A stretch of 64,000 bases of DNA from Neobacillus bataviensis LMG 21833 (GCF_000307875.1 NZ_AJLS01000115.1:62001-126000); one strand, 5' to 3'. Counted from the stretch's first letter, positions 35,920 through 44,939 are shown. The notes: generated by a model not told the origin, from the sequence alone. Made by a program: numbers and translations.

Positions 35920-35985
35920 AAATGGTGCCTGTCACCGTTTACACTACGGCTGCCTCCTAAATGGTGCCTGTCACCGTTTACACTA
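35920..35985. repeat. duplicated class A variant upstream of spoIIID
   Basis: Two identical 27-bp copies (35920-35946 and 35959-35985) begin AAATGGTGCCTGTCACC and continue GTTTACACTA. The core is changed from TGACACC to TGTCACC in both, so they arose by local duplication. They lie 94-160 bp before the GTG of spoIIID. Confidence 0.85.
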
Positions 35986-36035
35986 TTTACACTATGCGGC
36001 AGAAAGTATTACCCTTCTGACAATACAATGAATAA

Positions 36036-36218
36036 TCATGTCCCCGACTGAATGCCCGCTAATTTCAAACGACTCTTCACCTCAAACACTCTCTTTGTAA
36101 AGGTTTGTAACCATTTTATTAGCTTGGATACGGGTTTATGCACAAAATCCACAATCGGGACAAGGGCATTCGTCGAATCTTTTGAAAATAGGACAATTTC
36201 ATTTTTTTCGACATTCAT
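36036..36218 (-). CDS. possible small protein upstream of spoIIID
   Basis: A 60-codon frame in the same direction as spoIIID, 210 bp upstream: MNVEKNEIVLFSKDSTNALV, then PIVDFVHKPVSKLIKWLQTF. It has a plausible amphipathic, basic composition, but I see no good ribosome site. B. subtilis has a small gene, usd, needed for spoIIID translation in this position; identity is not established. The rest of 35827-36451 holds the repeats and no other gene; an opposite-strand frame across it looks spurious. Confidence 0.3.
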   Translation of the reverse strand: MNVEKNEIVLFSKDSTNALVPIVDFVHKPVSKLIKWLQTFTKRVFEVKSRLKLAGIQSGT

Positions 36219-36451
36219 GAGAATCCAAGTGTACCAAGGGATTTCGCTTAGAAATCCTCAGTGGTTGTCGTTATTTCCCGAGAAATTTGTCGAGAGAAAA
36301 AATTATTTCAAAACACTTAAAATCGGTATTTTCGGCTCAAACTCGCCCGAATATTATACAAAAGTCGATTCCTATACAGCAAGCTTCAACGCTTTTCGCA
36401 TTTCAAGTATAATGGGGGATATATAAATGTTAATCAGAAAGGATCATCTCT

Positions 36452-36778
36452 ATGACACCTTTTACAGCAGCAGTGATTGAAATTATTCAAAATATACCGG
36501 AGGGCAAGGTCATGACCTATGGCCAGATTGCTGGGCTCGCTGGAAGTCCTCGTGCAGCCCGTCAGGTCGTCCGCATCCTTCATTCCATGAGCCGGAAGCA
36601 TCACCTTCCCTGGCACCGTGTCATCAACGCTAAAGGCCAAATCGCCATCCAGGAGGACGATTCCTACAATGAGCAGTGGATGTCGCTTGAAGCAGAGGGT
36701 GTACAGATAGGATTGAATGGGGTTATTGATTTGGGGATATATCGGTGGAATCCTATAAAAATAAGAATAGATACCTAA
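36452..36778 (+). CDS. alkyltransferase-like (ATL) protein, MGMT family without the acceptor Cys
   Basis: A 108-residue protein of the O6-alkylguanine-DNA alkyltransferase fold: VIEIIQNIPEGKVMTYGQIA, GSPRAARQVVRILHSM, then PWHRVI. In true alkyltransferases the motif is PCHRV; here Trp replaces the acceptor Cys, the hallmark of ATL proteins. ATLs bind O6-alkylguanine and flag it for nucleotide-excision repair. The length equals the DNA-binding domain alone. AAAGG lies nine bases before the ATG; a terminator follows. Confidence 0.9.
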   Translation: MTPFTAAVIEIIQNIPEGKVMTYGQIAGLAGSPRAARQVVRILHSMSRKHHLPWHRVINAKGQIAIQEDDSYNEQWMSLEAEGVQIGLNGVIDLGIYRWNPIKIRIDT

Positions 36779-36799
36779 GCCAGGCTGCCCGCCTGGCTT
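36777..36799 (+). terminator. intrinsic terminator of the ATL gene
   Basis: AAGCCAGGC and GCCTGGCTT pair around TGCCC, followed by TTAC. The same stem recurs at 40375 and 56287. Confidence 0.9.
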
Positions 36800-36819
36800 T
36801 TACAATGGTCCCGAGTGTG

Positions 36820-36924
36820 GATTTTTGAAGGGGAGAGTAAAATCGGAAAAGTAGAGAGTAACGGGCCAAAAGTGGAGAGTAAATTTCGAAAACCGGAGAG
36901 TAAATCCCCAAAACCACAGAGTAA
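36820..36924. repeat. tandem array, five units of exactly 21 bp (GAGAGTAA)
   Basis: The motif GAGAGTAA (last copy CAGAGTAA) ends at 36840, 36861, 36882, 36903 and 36924, four steps of 21 bp. A short AAAA tract precedes the motif in units 2-5, again at 21-bp spacing. On the minus strand one frame reads heptapeptides xxLLSxF without a credible start. The array lies between two converging genes, bounded by their terminators. Confidence 0.88.
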
Positions 36925-36945
36925 ATCCCCTCCCCCCCAAAAATA

Positions 36946-36990
36946 AGGGCCCCGCAATTGGTGTATACCTAACACCAAACCAAGGCCCCT
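36946..36990 (-). terminator. terminator-like hairpin after pbpC
   Basis: AGGGGCCTTGG...TTGGTGT on the minus strand pairs with ACACCAATTGCGGGGCCCT and is followed by TATTTTTGG. Confidence 0.7.
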
Positions 36991-36998
36991 CGCGAACA

Positions 36999-39062
36999 CT
37001 ATTTGATTTTCATAAAAACATTTTTAACCAACTTAACAGGAATTCCAGACCCACCTCGGCCTTGGACTCCTTCAACCATCATGGCGACCATCAAGTTTGG
37101 TGTATCAGGATTGTACGCGATGAACCAGCCGTTCTCCGCCCCAGTTTCGCCCTGCTTCTGCTTCATCTCGGCCGTGCCCGTCTTACCCGCCAACGGATAA
37201 TCCGCCATCTCCGCAGCATGTGCCGTACCAGCCGCGTCACCCACAACCTTCCGTAAATCCGCCGCAATCAGCCCCGCGTGTTCCGCAGAAACCGCCGCTT
37301 CCTTCAGCACCTGCCCCTGCGCTTCATCCTCAAGCAACACCGGCTTGATCATATTGCCACCATTGCCACTCACAAACGGTGTATAGGAAGCAAGCAAATG
37401 AACCACACTCATCTGAACCTGCCCTTGCCCGTAGCCCGAATCCGCGAGCGCAATTTCATTGCCAAGGCCGCCAATGACGGATTTCTCAAGCGGGAATGGA
37501 TATCCGAGATCTTCCTCAAAGCCAAACTTTTTCAATCCAGCCGTAAATCCCTCTTTCCCTATTTTCAACGCCGCCTGGGCAAAATAAATATTGTCGGAAT
37601 ACACGAGCGCTTTTTCCAAATTCACCGGATCCGTCCCCGCATGCACCCGTGTCACAAAATAACCGCCCCACGACTTATCCTTTTGCCACTGCTTACCAAG
37701 GATCGGCAACGCCTCACTAGGGTTAATCGCACCCCCGGACAGCCCTACCGCAGCCGTCAGCGGCTTCATCACCGAGCCCGGCGCATACGCTTGCTTAAAC
37801 CTTGTCGTCAACGGCTGGCGTGGATCCTCCTGCAACGCCTTCCATTCCTCAGCAGAGAACCCCAGCGTCGCCTGATTCGGGTCAAACGACGGGCTGCTGA
37901 CAAGCGCCAGCGTCTCCCCAGTCACAGGATTCATCACCGCCGCCGTCCCGGCCTCACCCGAAGCCCCGGAACCAGTATCGGAACCAGTCCCCGCCATCTC
38001 CGCAAACACCGCCGTTTGCACATCCGCATCAATCGTCAACTTAACATTCTTCCCATCAACCACCGGCTTCTCCGCCAGCACCACATCCTCCGGAGCGGAA
38101 GCCGCATCGCCAGCAGCGCCCGAACCAGCCTTCTTCTTAATCACAATCTTCACGCCGCTCGTGCCCTTCAGCTGCTCATCCAGCACCTGCTCAAGCCCGC
38201 GCTTCCCAATCACATCTCGGCTCGTATAGCCCTTTCCTTTCCGCTTCTCCAGCTCATCAGCCGTGATCGGCCCCACATACCCGACCAACTGTGCCGCAGC
38301 CGCCCCGAAAGGATACTCCCGCGCCTCCACCTTCCGCGTCTGCACCGGCTCCAGCGCCACCAACTGATCAATCCGCTCCTGATCGTCCCTCGACACCTTC
38401 TTCAGCGGCACAAACAGCCCTGGCTTCACCCAGTTCGCCCCGAGCGCCTTCGTAATCTGCTCCTTCGGCATCCCAAGCAGCGATGACAGCGACTCCAGAA
38501 CCGCCGCATCCTCCTTCCCGGCAACCACGCCCACCTCGTACGCCTGCCCATTCACCGCCAGCCCGTTCCCATCGCGGTCCACAATCTCCCCGCGTTTCGG
38601 CGCAACAGTGCTCAGGCCAATCGTATCGCCTTCCTTCAATTCTGGAAAAATGAACCCAGTATTCCAGTCTACATACCAGTTCTTCTTATCGTCTCTTTTT
38701 TCCTCTTGTAACTTCGCTTTTTGGCTAAAATGAATAGCGCCAGCGATGCTGTTCATTTTTGCAGAAAAAGAATAGCGAACCTGCTCACCCGCTTTCTTAT
38801 CCTCTTTTGGTTTTTTGAAATCAATCTTGAGGTCTGTAATTTGAAGATCTTCGTAGATTTTTTGATAGCGAGTGGTAAACTCTTCTTTGGTGATAGTCTG
38901 CTTCGCATCATTAGAAAGGTAATCATACATCTTATCAAACTTTTGTTTGTTCCATAGTGCTATGTAGTCGGAAAATCGCTCCTCCGGCGTTGGTTCCTTG
39001 CTGCAGCCGGCAAATACTGCTGCCATTACTAGCAGAATCAAAATCCCTATTAATTTTTTCAA
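36999..39062 (-). CDS. pbpC: penicillin-binding protein 3 (PbpC), MecA-like N-terminus
   Basis: A 687-residue class B penicillin-binding lipoprotein, a transpeptidase that cross-links peptidoglycan. The lipobox AGCS is at about 18-21. An NTF2-like MecA_N domain (about 25-145) is followed by the dimerisation domain (about 155-310). The transpeptidase domain carries the SxxK serine in GSVMKP, the YSDN motif and KTGTAE. Start TTG at 39062, eight bases after GGGAGG. The N-terminal domain matches MecA/PBP3 proteins of intrinsically low beta-lactam affinity. The gene is notably GC-rich in its middle. Confidence 0.92.
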   Translation of the reverse strand: MKKLIGILILLVMAAVFAGCSKEPTPEERFSDYIALWNKQKFDKMYDYLSNDAKQTITKEEFTTRYQKIYEDLQITDLKIDFKKPKEDKKAGEQVRYSFSAKMNSIAGAIHFSQKAKLQEEKRDDKKNWYVDWNTGFIFPELKEGDTIGLSTVAPKRGEIVDRDGNGLAVNGQAYEVGVVAGKEDAAVLESLSSLLGMPKEQITKALGANWVKPGLFVPLKKVSRDDQERIDQLVALEPVQTRKVEAREYPFGAAAAQLVGYVGPITADELEKRKGKGYTSRDVIGKRGLEQVLDEQLKGTSGVKIVIKKKAGSGAAGDAASAPEDVVLAEKPVVDGKNVKLTIDADVQTAVFAEMAGTGSDTGSGASGEAGTAAVMNPVTGETLALVSSPSFDPNQATLGFSAEEWKALQEDPRQPLTTRFKQAYAPGSVMKPLTAAVGLSGGAINPSEALPILGKQWQKDKSWGGYFVTRVHAGTDPVNLEKALVYSDNIYFAQAALKIGKEGFTAGLKKFGFEEDLGYPFPLEKSVIGGLGNEIALADSGYGQGQVQMSVVHLLASYTPFVSGNGGNMIKPVLLEDEAQGQVLKEAAVSAEHAGLIAADLRKVVGDAAGTAHAAEMADYPLAGKTGTAEMKQKQGETGAENGWFIAYNPDTPNLMVAMMVEGVQGRGGSGIPVKLVKNVFMKIK

Positions 39063-39173
39063 AAGTAATCCCTCCCTTTCCTACCATTATAAACAATATG
39101 CTAGAAATAGGAAAAAAATCCGGTCATAAAAAAAAAGAGGAAAAGTATTCCCCTTCCCCTTTGTAACCCTGTA

Positions 39174-40043
39174 TTAAGAATTTTCCGATGATGCGTCTGG
39201 TTTAACAGGTGACTTTTGGTCATCTGTTGACTTTTCTTGTTTATCAGTTGATTTTTCGCTGTCTGTTGACTTCTCTTGTTTATCAGTTGATTTTTCGCTA
39301 TCTGTTGACTTTTCAAGATCATCAAGCTTTTTTTGGCTTGGCGCATCAACTGATTTTTCCTGTAGCGCGCTTAACGGTTTGTCAAAGTAACTTGTTGGAT
39401 TAACCGCTACGCCGTCTTTACGAATTTCAAAATGTACATGTGTTCCAGCTTTTTCATTGAACAAGCTTTGCCCAGCCTTGGCAAGGACATGTCCCTGTTT
39501 TACTTGCTCGCCAACCGTCACTTTTATGTCTTTAACGGATTGGTATTGTGTGACAATACCATTGTCGTGCTCAATTTCAATGACGTTCCCTAAGGTCGCA
39601 TCTTCTTCCACACGTTTAACGGTTCCGCTAAGTGATGCCGTAACATCAAACGTTTCACCGTTTTTCAACGCCAAGTCAATACCCGTGTTTTGCAGGTAGC
39701 TATTGTTGTAAAATACTAATGCCGATTCTTGATCTTCTGCCTTGCCTTGGAAATCATAGAATTTTGTTTTTACGACTGCTTCAGTGGCCTTGTCAACCGG
39801 CATTTTGAAGTTTTCGAATGGCTTGTTAACTTCAACCGCTGGTGTTTGGTTCTTTTTACCGGTAAGGTCCGTAGACTTGTAATCATACTTATCGGTGTTG
39901 CTGCTGCTTGATTGATACCAAAGAACCCCGGTTAAAATGATTGCTGCACTTGCGATATAAATGGCTGGAAATACCCAACGCTTTTTGAAAAAGCGTTTTA
40001 CGCTGGAACCTTGAGAAGATCGTTTGTTTTCTTCCTCTCTCAT
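39174..40043 (-). CDS. spoIIQ: stage II sporulation protein Q (SpoIIQ)
   Basis: A 289-residue forespore membrane protein with a single helix (about 22-42) and an external LytM/M23 domain. It meets SpoIIIAH across the septum in the engulfment channel. In the M23 domain the first zinc ligand His is replaced by Asn (NTGIDLALK), as expected for catalytically dead Bacillus SpoIIQ; HVHFEIRKDG remains. ATG at 40043, five bases after AGGTGAT, is preferred to longer starts. The C-terminus carries an unusual acidic repeat tail (EKSTDKQ/EKSTDSE repeated) encoded by tandem 39-bp-like DNA repeats at about 39205-39320. A weak T-rich end follows. Confidence 0.93.
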   Translation of the reverse strand: MREEENKRSSQGSSVKRFFKKRWVFPAIYIASAAIILTGVLWYQSSSSNTDKYDYKSTDLTGKKNQTPAVEVNKPFENFKMPVDKATEAVVKTKFYDFQGKAEDQESALVFYNNSYLQNTGIDLALKNGETFDVTASLSGTVKRVEEDATLGNVIEIEHDNGIVTQYQSVKDIKVTVGEQVKQGHVLAKAGQSLFNEKAGTHVHFEIRKDGVAVNPTSYFDKPLSALQEKSVDAPSQKKLDDLEKSTDSEKSTDKQEKSTDSEKSTDKQEKSTDDQKSPVKPDASSENS

Positions 40044-40179
40044 TTTCATCACCTCAGCAATCATTCTGAACAGATAACTAGAATTATATACACTAGTCAA
40101 AAAAATTTTTTTAAACTTATTTTTCGACAGTGCGAATGTTTTTATGCATTTATTTTTAAAATTTATCGGAGGTACTGAT

Positions 40180-40320
40180 ATGAAGGCCTTAAAATACCCC
40201 TATTACAGCGTTTATTCAGTTGTGCCTGCTTCTGAAAGAGCCACTCCATTTAATAGAGTCCGCAATTTTTTACATGTCCCGCGCCCTCTTGCAGCCGACG
40301 ACTTCCACCATCACTTTTGA
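40180..40320 (+). CDS. small hypothetical protein with C-terminal histidines, 46 residues
   Basis: CGGAGG lies seven bases before an ATG, followed by 46 codons to TGA: MKALKYPYYSVYSVVPASER, then a basic stretch (RVRNFLHVPRP) and the end DDFHHHF. No known family. It lies between the divergent spoIIQ start and the spoIID end and may be a sporulation peptide. The strong ribosome site is the main support. It is followed directly by a 21-bp repeat pair. Confidence 0.5.
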   Translation: MKALKYPYYSVYSVVPASERATPFNRVRNFLHVPRPLAADDFHHHF

Positions 40321-40323
40321 ACA

Positions 40324-40365
40324 TTTATCAACCACTTTCCATCTTTTATCAACCACTCCCTTTTT
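40324..40365. repeat. two 21-bp units (TATCAACCACT)
   Basis: TTTATCAACCACT starts at 40324 and 40345, exactly 21 bp apart, between the small-gene stop and the spoIID terminator. It is the complement of the motif (AGTGGTTGATAAA) in the six-unit array at 56324-56449. Confidence 0.75.
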
Positions 40366-40374
40366 TAAAACATA

Positions 40375-40400
40375 AAAGCCAGGCCCCAAAGGCCTGGCTC
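40375..40400 (-). terminator. intrinsic terminator of spoIID
   Basis: AGCCAGGCC and GGCCTGGCT pair; TTTTATGTTTT follows on the minus strand. Confidence 0.85.
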
Positions 40401-40415
40401 CATCCATAAACAAAA

Positions 40416-41459
40416 CTATTTCCGTGCCGTAACCGTGGCAAGCATCGGATCTGCTGGCGATATCTCCACACCCTGATAATAGTGCTTCACAATCTCCTGA
40501 TAGTCCGCACCTTCCTCAGCCATGCCATTCGCACCGTACTGGCTCATACCGACCCCGTGGCCGAAGCCCTTTGTCGTAATGACAATATTCTCACCCTTCC
40601 GCTCCCAGGCAAAGTCAGACGACCGCAAATCAAGTTTGTCCCGGATATCCTTTCCAGTTAGAACTTTTCCATTAAAGTCTACTTTTCCGACACGTTTACC
40701 GGTGGTACGCTCGACAATTTTTCCAATTGTCGATCCAGCGCCAATCTTCACACCAAGCTTCGCTTCAAATTCCTTAACACCCAACACCTTTTGAGAGGTA
40801 AATTTCGGTGACTTTTTATCCCAGGGGCTCGATACACTTCTTAAATAAGGAAATTTGCTTGACCAGTAGTCCTCCGAGTTTTCGGTATACCCATTACCCG
40901 TTGAGAAAAACAGGGCATCAATCGGTTTTCCATCATAGGTCAAAATCTGCCCCCCTGTTGCCCGGACGGCGTCCAAGATCTTTTTCCTTTTCCATTCATA
41001 ATCCACGCCCCATTGCATCCTTAACTCATCGTCATTTTTGTAAACCTGGTTGTTTTGTGTATCGGTGACCTGAGCTCCTTTTGGTACACCTATTGTATCT
41101 TTGTTTACCAGCTTATTTACAATATAGGTTCTTGCCGCCAGTGCCTGTGCCTTCAAAGCTTCCTCTTTAAAATCCACATTCATTTCCGCAGCCACAACGC
41201 CAACAAGATAATTTTCTAATTGGACATTCTCAATTTTTGATTTTGCCGAACGAAATACCGCTACTTCAACCGCTGGGTCGGTGATTGAGGGAGTGGCATT
41301 TACCTCATTTGTCTGGGAGCCTCCCTTCGTTAAATCTTCCCCCAATTTTCCACTCGCCTGATGCTCACCTGAAAAAGGTAACACGAGCACAGCCGGAATA
41401 ATGAGGGTCAGGGCAATAAGCAGTGACGCTAGTAGGATGAGTGGTTTGAATTTTTTCAT
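40416..41459 (-). CDS. spoIID: stage II sporulation protein D (SpoIID)
   Basis: A 347-residue membrane-anchored lytic transglycosylase needed for engulfment, acting with SpoIIM and SpoIIP. The anchor helix is about 7-28. Conserved segments are NYLVGVVAAEMNVDFKEEAL, QALAARTYIVNK, GFGHGVGMSQYGANGMAEEG and HYYQGVEI. ATG at 41459 follows GGAGG by seven bases. It lies downstream of murAA, as in B. subtilis, with a repeat-bearing gap between them. Confidence 0.95.
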   Translation of the reverse strand: MKKFKPLILLASLLIALTLIIPAVLVLPFSGEHQASGKLGEDLTKGGSQTNEVNATPSITDPAVEVAVFRSAKSKIENVQLENYLVGVVAAEMNVDFKEEALKAQALAARTYIVNKLVNKDTIGVPKGAQVTDTQNNQVYKNDDELRMQWGVDYEWKRKKILDAVRATGGQILTYDGKPIDALFFSTGNGYTENSEDYWSSKFPYLRSVSSPWDKKSPKFTSQKVLGVKEFEAKLGVKIGAGSTIGKIVERTTGKRVGKVDFNGKVLTGKDIRDKLDLRSSDFAWERKGENIVITTKGFGHGVGMSQYGANGMAEEGADYQEIVKHYYQGVEISPADPMLATVTARK

Positions 41460-41633
41460 GATTGTGCCTCCAGTTTGTAAAATTCGCAGCCGGCACAAAT
41501 CAGCCGGAATACGTCTCCATTCATACATATGGAAGCGGACAAGCATTTATTACAGAAATTTTCATAAAACCGAGCGCGTAGCATCAGCACCCAATCCCCT
41601 TAAAACGTCGTAAAAACCGTGCAAACGAAGCAA

Positions 41634-41701
41634 AGGGTGTCAGGCACCCAATCCACCATTACCACCACGCAAAACCAGTAAACGGTGCCTGACACCCTTT
41701 C
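41634..41701. repeat. inverted pair of class A repeats
   Basis: AAAGGGTGTCAGGCACC (41632-41648) and GGTGCCTGACACCCTTT (41684-41700) form a 17-bp perfect inverted repeat with a 35-nt loop, in the spoIID-murAA gap. No T tract follows closely, unlike the hairpin at 32716. Confidence 0.88.
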
Positions 41702-41720
41702 CACTACAGCCACACAAAAA

Positions 41721-41772
41721 AATCCCGAAGGATGGGTCGGTCTGATATCAGACCACCGCAACCTTCGGGATT
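41721..41772 (-). terminator. intrinsic terminator of murAA
   Basis: AATCCCGAAGG and CCTTCGGGATT pair around an inner GGTCTGATATCAGACC; TTTTTTTGTG follows on the minus strand. Confidence 0.85.
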
Positions 41773-41800
41773 CCCCGTTAACCGTACTACCTATCTTCTT

Positions 41801-43111
41801 TTACGCATTCATATCTGAAACATATTTCTCGACTTCAACATAGGTTTCGTCTGCTTCATTCACACGCTCAATGTCAGCGCCTAACCCCGCCAACTTGCCG
41901 TGGAAATTCACATAACCGCGATCTAAGTGTTTCAACTCCGTCACGCGTGTCACGCCTTCAGACACCAAACCAGTCAAAATCAACGCAGCCGCTGCACGTA
42001 AATCTGTTGCAGACACCTCTGCGCCCTGTAAATTCGAAGGGCCTGTTAAAATAACCGAGCGGCCTTCAATCTTAATCTCCGCATTCATGCGGCGGAATTC
42101 CTCGACATGCATAAAACGGTTCTCAAACACCGTTTCCGTAATCATCGAAGTCCCCTGTGCACGAAGCAATAACGCCATCATTTGCGACTGCATATCCGTC
42201 GGGAAGCCCGGATGCGGCATCGTCTTAATATCGACCGCCTTCAACTGCTCAGAACCGATGACACGAACGCCATCCTCTTCCTCCACAATCTTCACACCCA
42301 TCTCTTCCATCTTCGCAATCAAAGAAGACAAGTGCTCCGGAACCGCGCCCTGCACCAATACATTTCCACCGGTAATCGCAGCAGCCACCATAAACGTACC
42401 TGCTTCAATCCGGTCTGGAATAATCGCATGATCTGCGCCAAATAATACATCAACGCCCTCAATCCGAAGAGTACCCGTTCCAGCACCTTTTACGCGAGCG
42501 CCCATTTTATTCAAGAAATTCGCCAAATCTACAATCTCTGGTTCTTTTGCGACGTTTTCGATGATCGTCGTTCCCTGTGCAAGGGTCGCCGCCATCATAA
42601 TGTTTTCTGTTGCACCAACACTTGGGAAATCCAAGTAAATCTTAGCTCCCTTTAAGCGGCCATCGACCTCCGCCTCAATAAAGCCATTTCCAACCTTCAC
42701 CTTCGCACCCATGGCCTCAAAGCCCTTTAGGTGCTGGTCAATCGGACGGGATCCAATCGCACATCCGCCAGGCAAAGCCACACGGGCCCGGCCATTGCGC
42801 GCCAATAACGATCCCATGACAAGAACAGACGCACGCATTTTACGAACGTATTCGAATGGCGCTTCATCTTTTAACACTCTGGATGCATCCACAACCACTG
42901 AATTATTGTCAAATACCACTTCAGCATTTAAGTTTCGTAAAACTTCATTAATTGTAAATACATCGGAGAGTGTAGGTACATCACGAATTACACTTTTTCC
43001 ATCACTTGCTAATAATGTTGCAGCGATAACAGGCAGCACGGCATTTTTTGCACCTTCTACTTTAACCGTTCCATAAAGCCTTTGTCCGCCGCGGACGATG
43101 ATCTTTTCCAA
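41801..43111 (-). CDS. murAA: UDP-N-acetylglucosamine 1-carboxyvinyltransferase MurAA
   Basis: A 436-residue EPSP-synthase-fold enzyme that transfers enolpyruvate to UDP-GlcNAc, the first committed peptidoglycan step. Markers: [20 protein letters not shown], the catalytic Cys in [17 protein letters not shown] (the fosfomycin target) and [16 protein letters not shown]. Start TTG at 43111, seven bases after GGAGGGG. The order ywzB-ywmB-murAA-spoIID identifies it as the essential MurAA rather than MurAB. Confidence 0.96.
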   Translation of the reverse strand: MEKIIVRGGQRLYGTVKVEGAKNAVLPVIAATLLASDGKSVIRDVPTLSDVFTINEVLRNLNAEVVFDNNSVVVDASRVLKDEAPFEYVRKMRASVLVMGSLLARNGRARVALPGGCAIGSRPIDQHLKGFEAMGAKVKVGNGFIEAEVDGRLKGAKIYLDFPSVGATENIMMAATLAQGTTIIENVAKEPEIVDLANFLNKMGARVKGAGTGTLRIEGVDVLFGADHAIIPDRIEAGTFMVAAAITGGNVLVQGAVPEHLSSLIAKMEEMGVKIVEEEDGVRVIGSEQLKAVDIKTMPHPGFPTDMQSQMMALLLRAQGTSMITETVFENRFMHVEEFRRMNAEIKIEGRSVILTGPSNLQGAEVSATDLRAAAALILTGLVSEGVTRVTELKHLDRGYVNFHGKLAGLGADIERVNEADETYVEVEKYVSDMNA

Positions 43112-43143
43112 GAGTATTCCCCTCCGCGTCCATTTTCTCTATA

Positions 43144-44034
<891 letters not shown>

Positions 44035-44206
44035 TTACTACCATTGTTACCAGGCAGCGAGAGAGCAATACTTGGGAAATGTCGTCACTTTTTGACAAAA
44101 TCCAAATTTGGGACACACTTATCTTTCCACATAAACTCGATTGTACTCAAAATATCAGCAAATGGGAACATGTACGAAGAACTAAATTTTTACCAATTTG
44201 GTTGAA

Positions 44207-44252
44207 GCAGGGGAGGGTTCTCCCGCTTCGAAGCCGGAGAACCCTCCCCTGC
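44207..44252. repeat. class C palindrome directly after ywzB
   Basis: GCAGGGGAGGGTTCTCC and GGAGAACCCTCCCCTGC form a 17-bp perfect stem with an inner GCTTCGAAGC. It starts seven bases after the ywzB stop and lacks a T tract. Confidence 0.9.
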
Positions 44253-44258
44253 CTCACT

Positions 44259-44495
44259 TCAATTAAAAATCAATGGCAGTTGTCGAGACCATTGAAGGTA
44301 ATCAAGGAAAAAGTTACTAACAGACGATCCGATGAAAATAGCTAATAATATGTACAGTAATCGTGCTTGAACCACATGGTTTGGCTTCAGCAGCTTTTCC
44401 AAGCGAATCGCTTGCAGTGCCCACCAAGAAAGCGCAATAAAAACCAAATGCGACATGATACTAACCATAGCTATTTGCCCAAAATCATTCATCAT
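44259..44495 (-). CDS. ywzB: YwzB family (DUF1146) membrane protein
   Basis: A 78-residue protein with two helices (IAMVSIMSHLVFIALSWWAL and ARLLYILLAIFIGSSVSNFF) joined by the basic loop RLEKLLKPNHVVQ. This matches DUF1146 (YwzB), always upstream of ywmB-murAA. Start ATG(ATG) seven bases after GGGGG. Function unknown. It is enclosed by two class C palindromes. Confidence 0.9.
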   Translation of the reverse strand: MMNDFGQIAMVSIMSHLVFIALSWWALQAIRLEKLLKPNHVVQARLLYILLAIFIGSSVSNFFLDYLQWSRQLPLIFN

Positions 44496-44517
44496 ACTGA
44501 TTCCCCCTTTTCGAAGC

Positions 44518-44551
44518 AGGGGACGGTTCTTATGCTATAAGAACCGTCCCT
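44518..44551. repeat. class C palindrome upstream of ywzB
   Basis: AGGGGACGGTTCTTA and TAAGAACCGTCCCT pair around a 3-nt loop. It begins 22 bp ahead of the ywzB start and could form in its leader. Confidence 0.9.
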
Positions 44552-44657
44552 CGCTCTACCCAAAGACCATTCTACCATACAGACGAATGAAAGTCCTGAA
44601 AGTTTCCTTTTTGGGTAATTTTTGGAAAATTGAAAATGATGCAAGGGCTTACACCCC

Positions 44658-44708
44658 TTAACTGACAAAACACCGTTCACTACATTTTAACGGTGTTTTG
44701 TCAGTTAA
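44658..44708. terminator. 20-bp perfect palindrome, probable bidirectional terminator
   Basis: TTAACTGACAAAACACCGTT (44658-44677) is mirrored at 44689-44708, with an 11-nt loop. The minus strand gives AACACCGTTAAA... without a long T tract, so it may instead be a mobile palindrome. It separates ywzB from the 59-residue gene. Confidence 0.6.
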
Positions 44709-44725
44709 ATCGATTATTATAGGCA

Positions 44726-44905
44726 TTAAACCTCATTCCATACCCTGTTCACGTTTAATGGGACATACACCCTGTTTCCTTGAATTTCGCGGTGGATAAT
44801 CGGTTGCTCAAATTGCTGTTCCAAGTTATGGTATTCCCTTACCTTATGTCTCGCCTTAAATCGACTTCCCAATAATCGATCCAAACTTAGATTTGAATAT
44901 TTCAC
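44726..44905 (-). CDS. small basic protein, 59 residues
   Basis: GTG at 44905 follows AAAGGAGG at about nine bases. The product reads MKYSNLSLDRLLGSRFKARH, then KVREYHNLEQQFEQPIIHRE, and ends VPLNVNRVWNEV. It is basic and soluble with a central helix. I know no family. It precedes the long palindrome and follows a 21-bp array. The strong ribosome site and lack of alternatives support a real gene. Confidence 0.55.
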   Translation of the reverse strand: MKYSNLSLDRLLGSRFKARHKVREYHNLEQQFEQPIIHREIQGNRVYVPLNVNRVWNEV

Positions 44906-44939
44906 CCTGATTCTCCTCCTTTTATTTTAGTTGGACGGG

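Noticed and set aside
36052..36426. 124-codon plus-strand frame upstream of the ATL gene
   Set aside because: No ribosome site, Phe/Ser/Thr-rich, overlaps the small minus-strand frame; probably chance.
36775..36999. 74-codon minus-strand frame with LLSxF heptads
   Set aside because: A consequence of a 21-bp (seven-codon) period; no start signal, and it lies between two terminators.
37278..38486. 402-codon plus-strand frame very rich in Arg, His and Leu
   Set aside because: Antisense shadow of the GC-rich pbpC gene; all family motifs are on the other strand.
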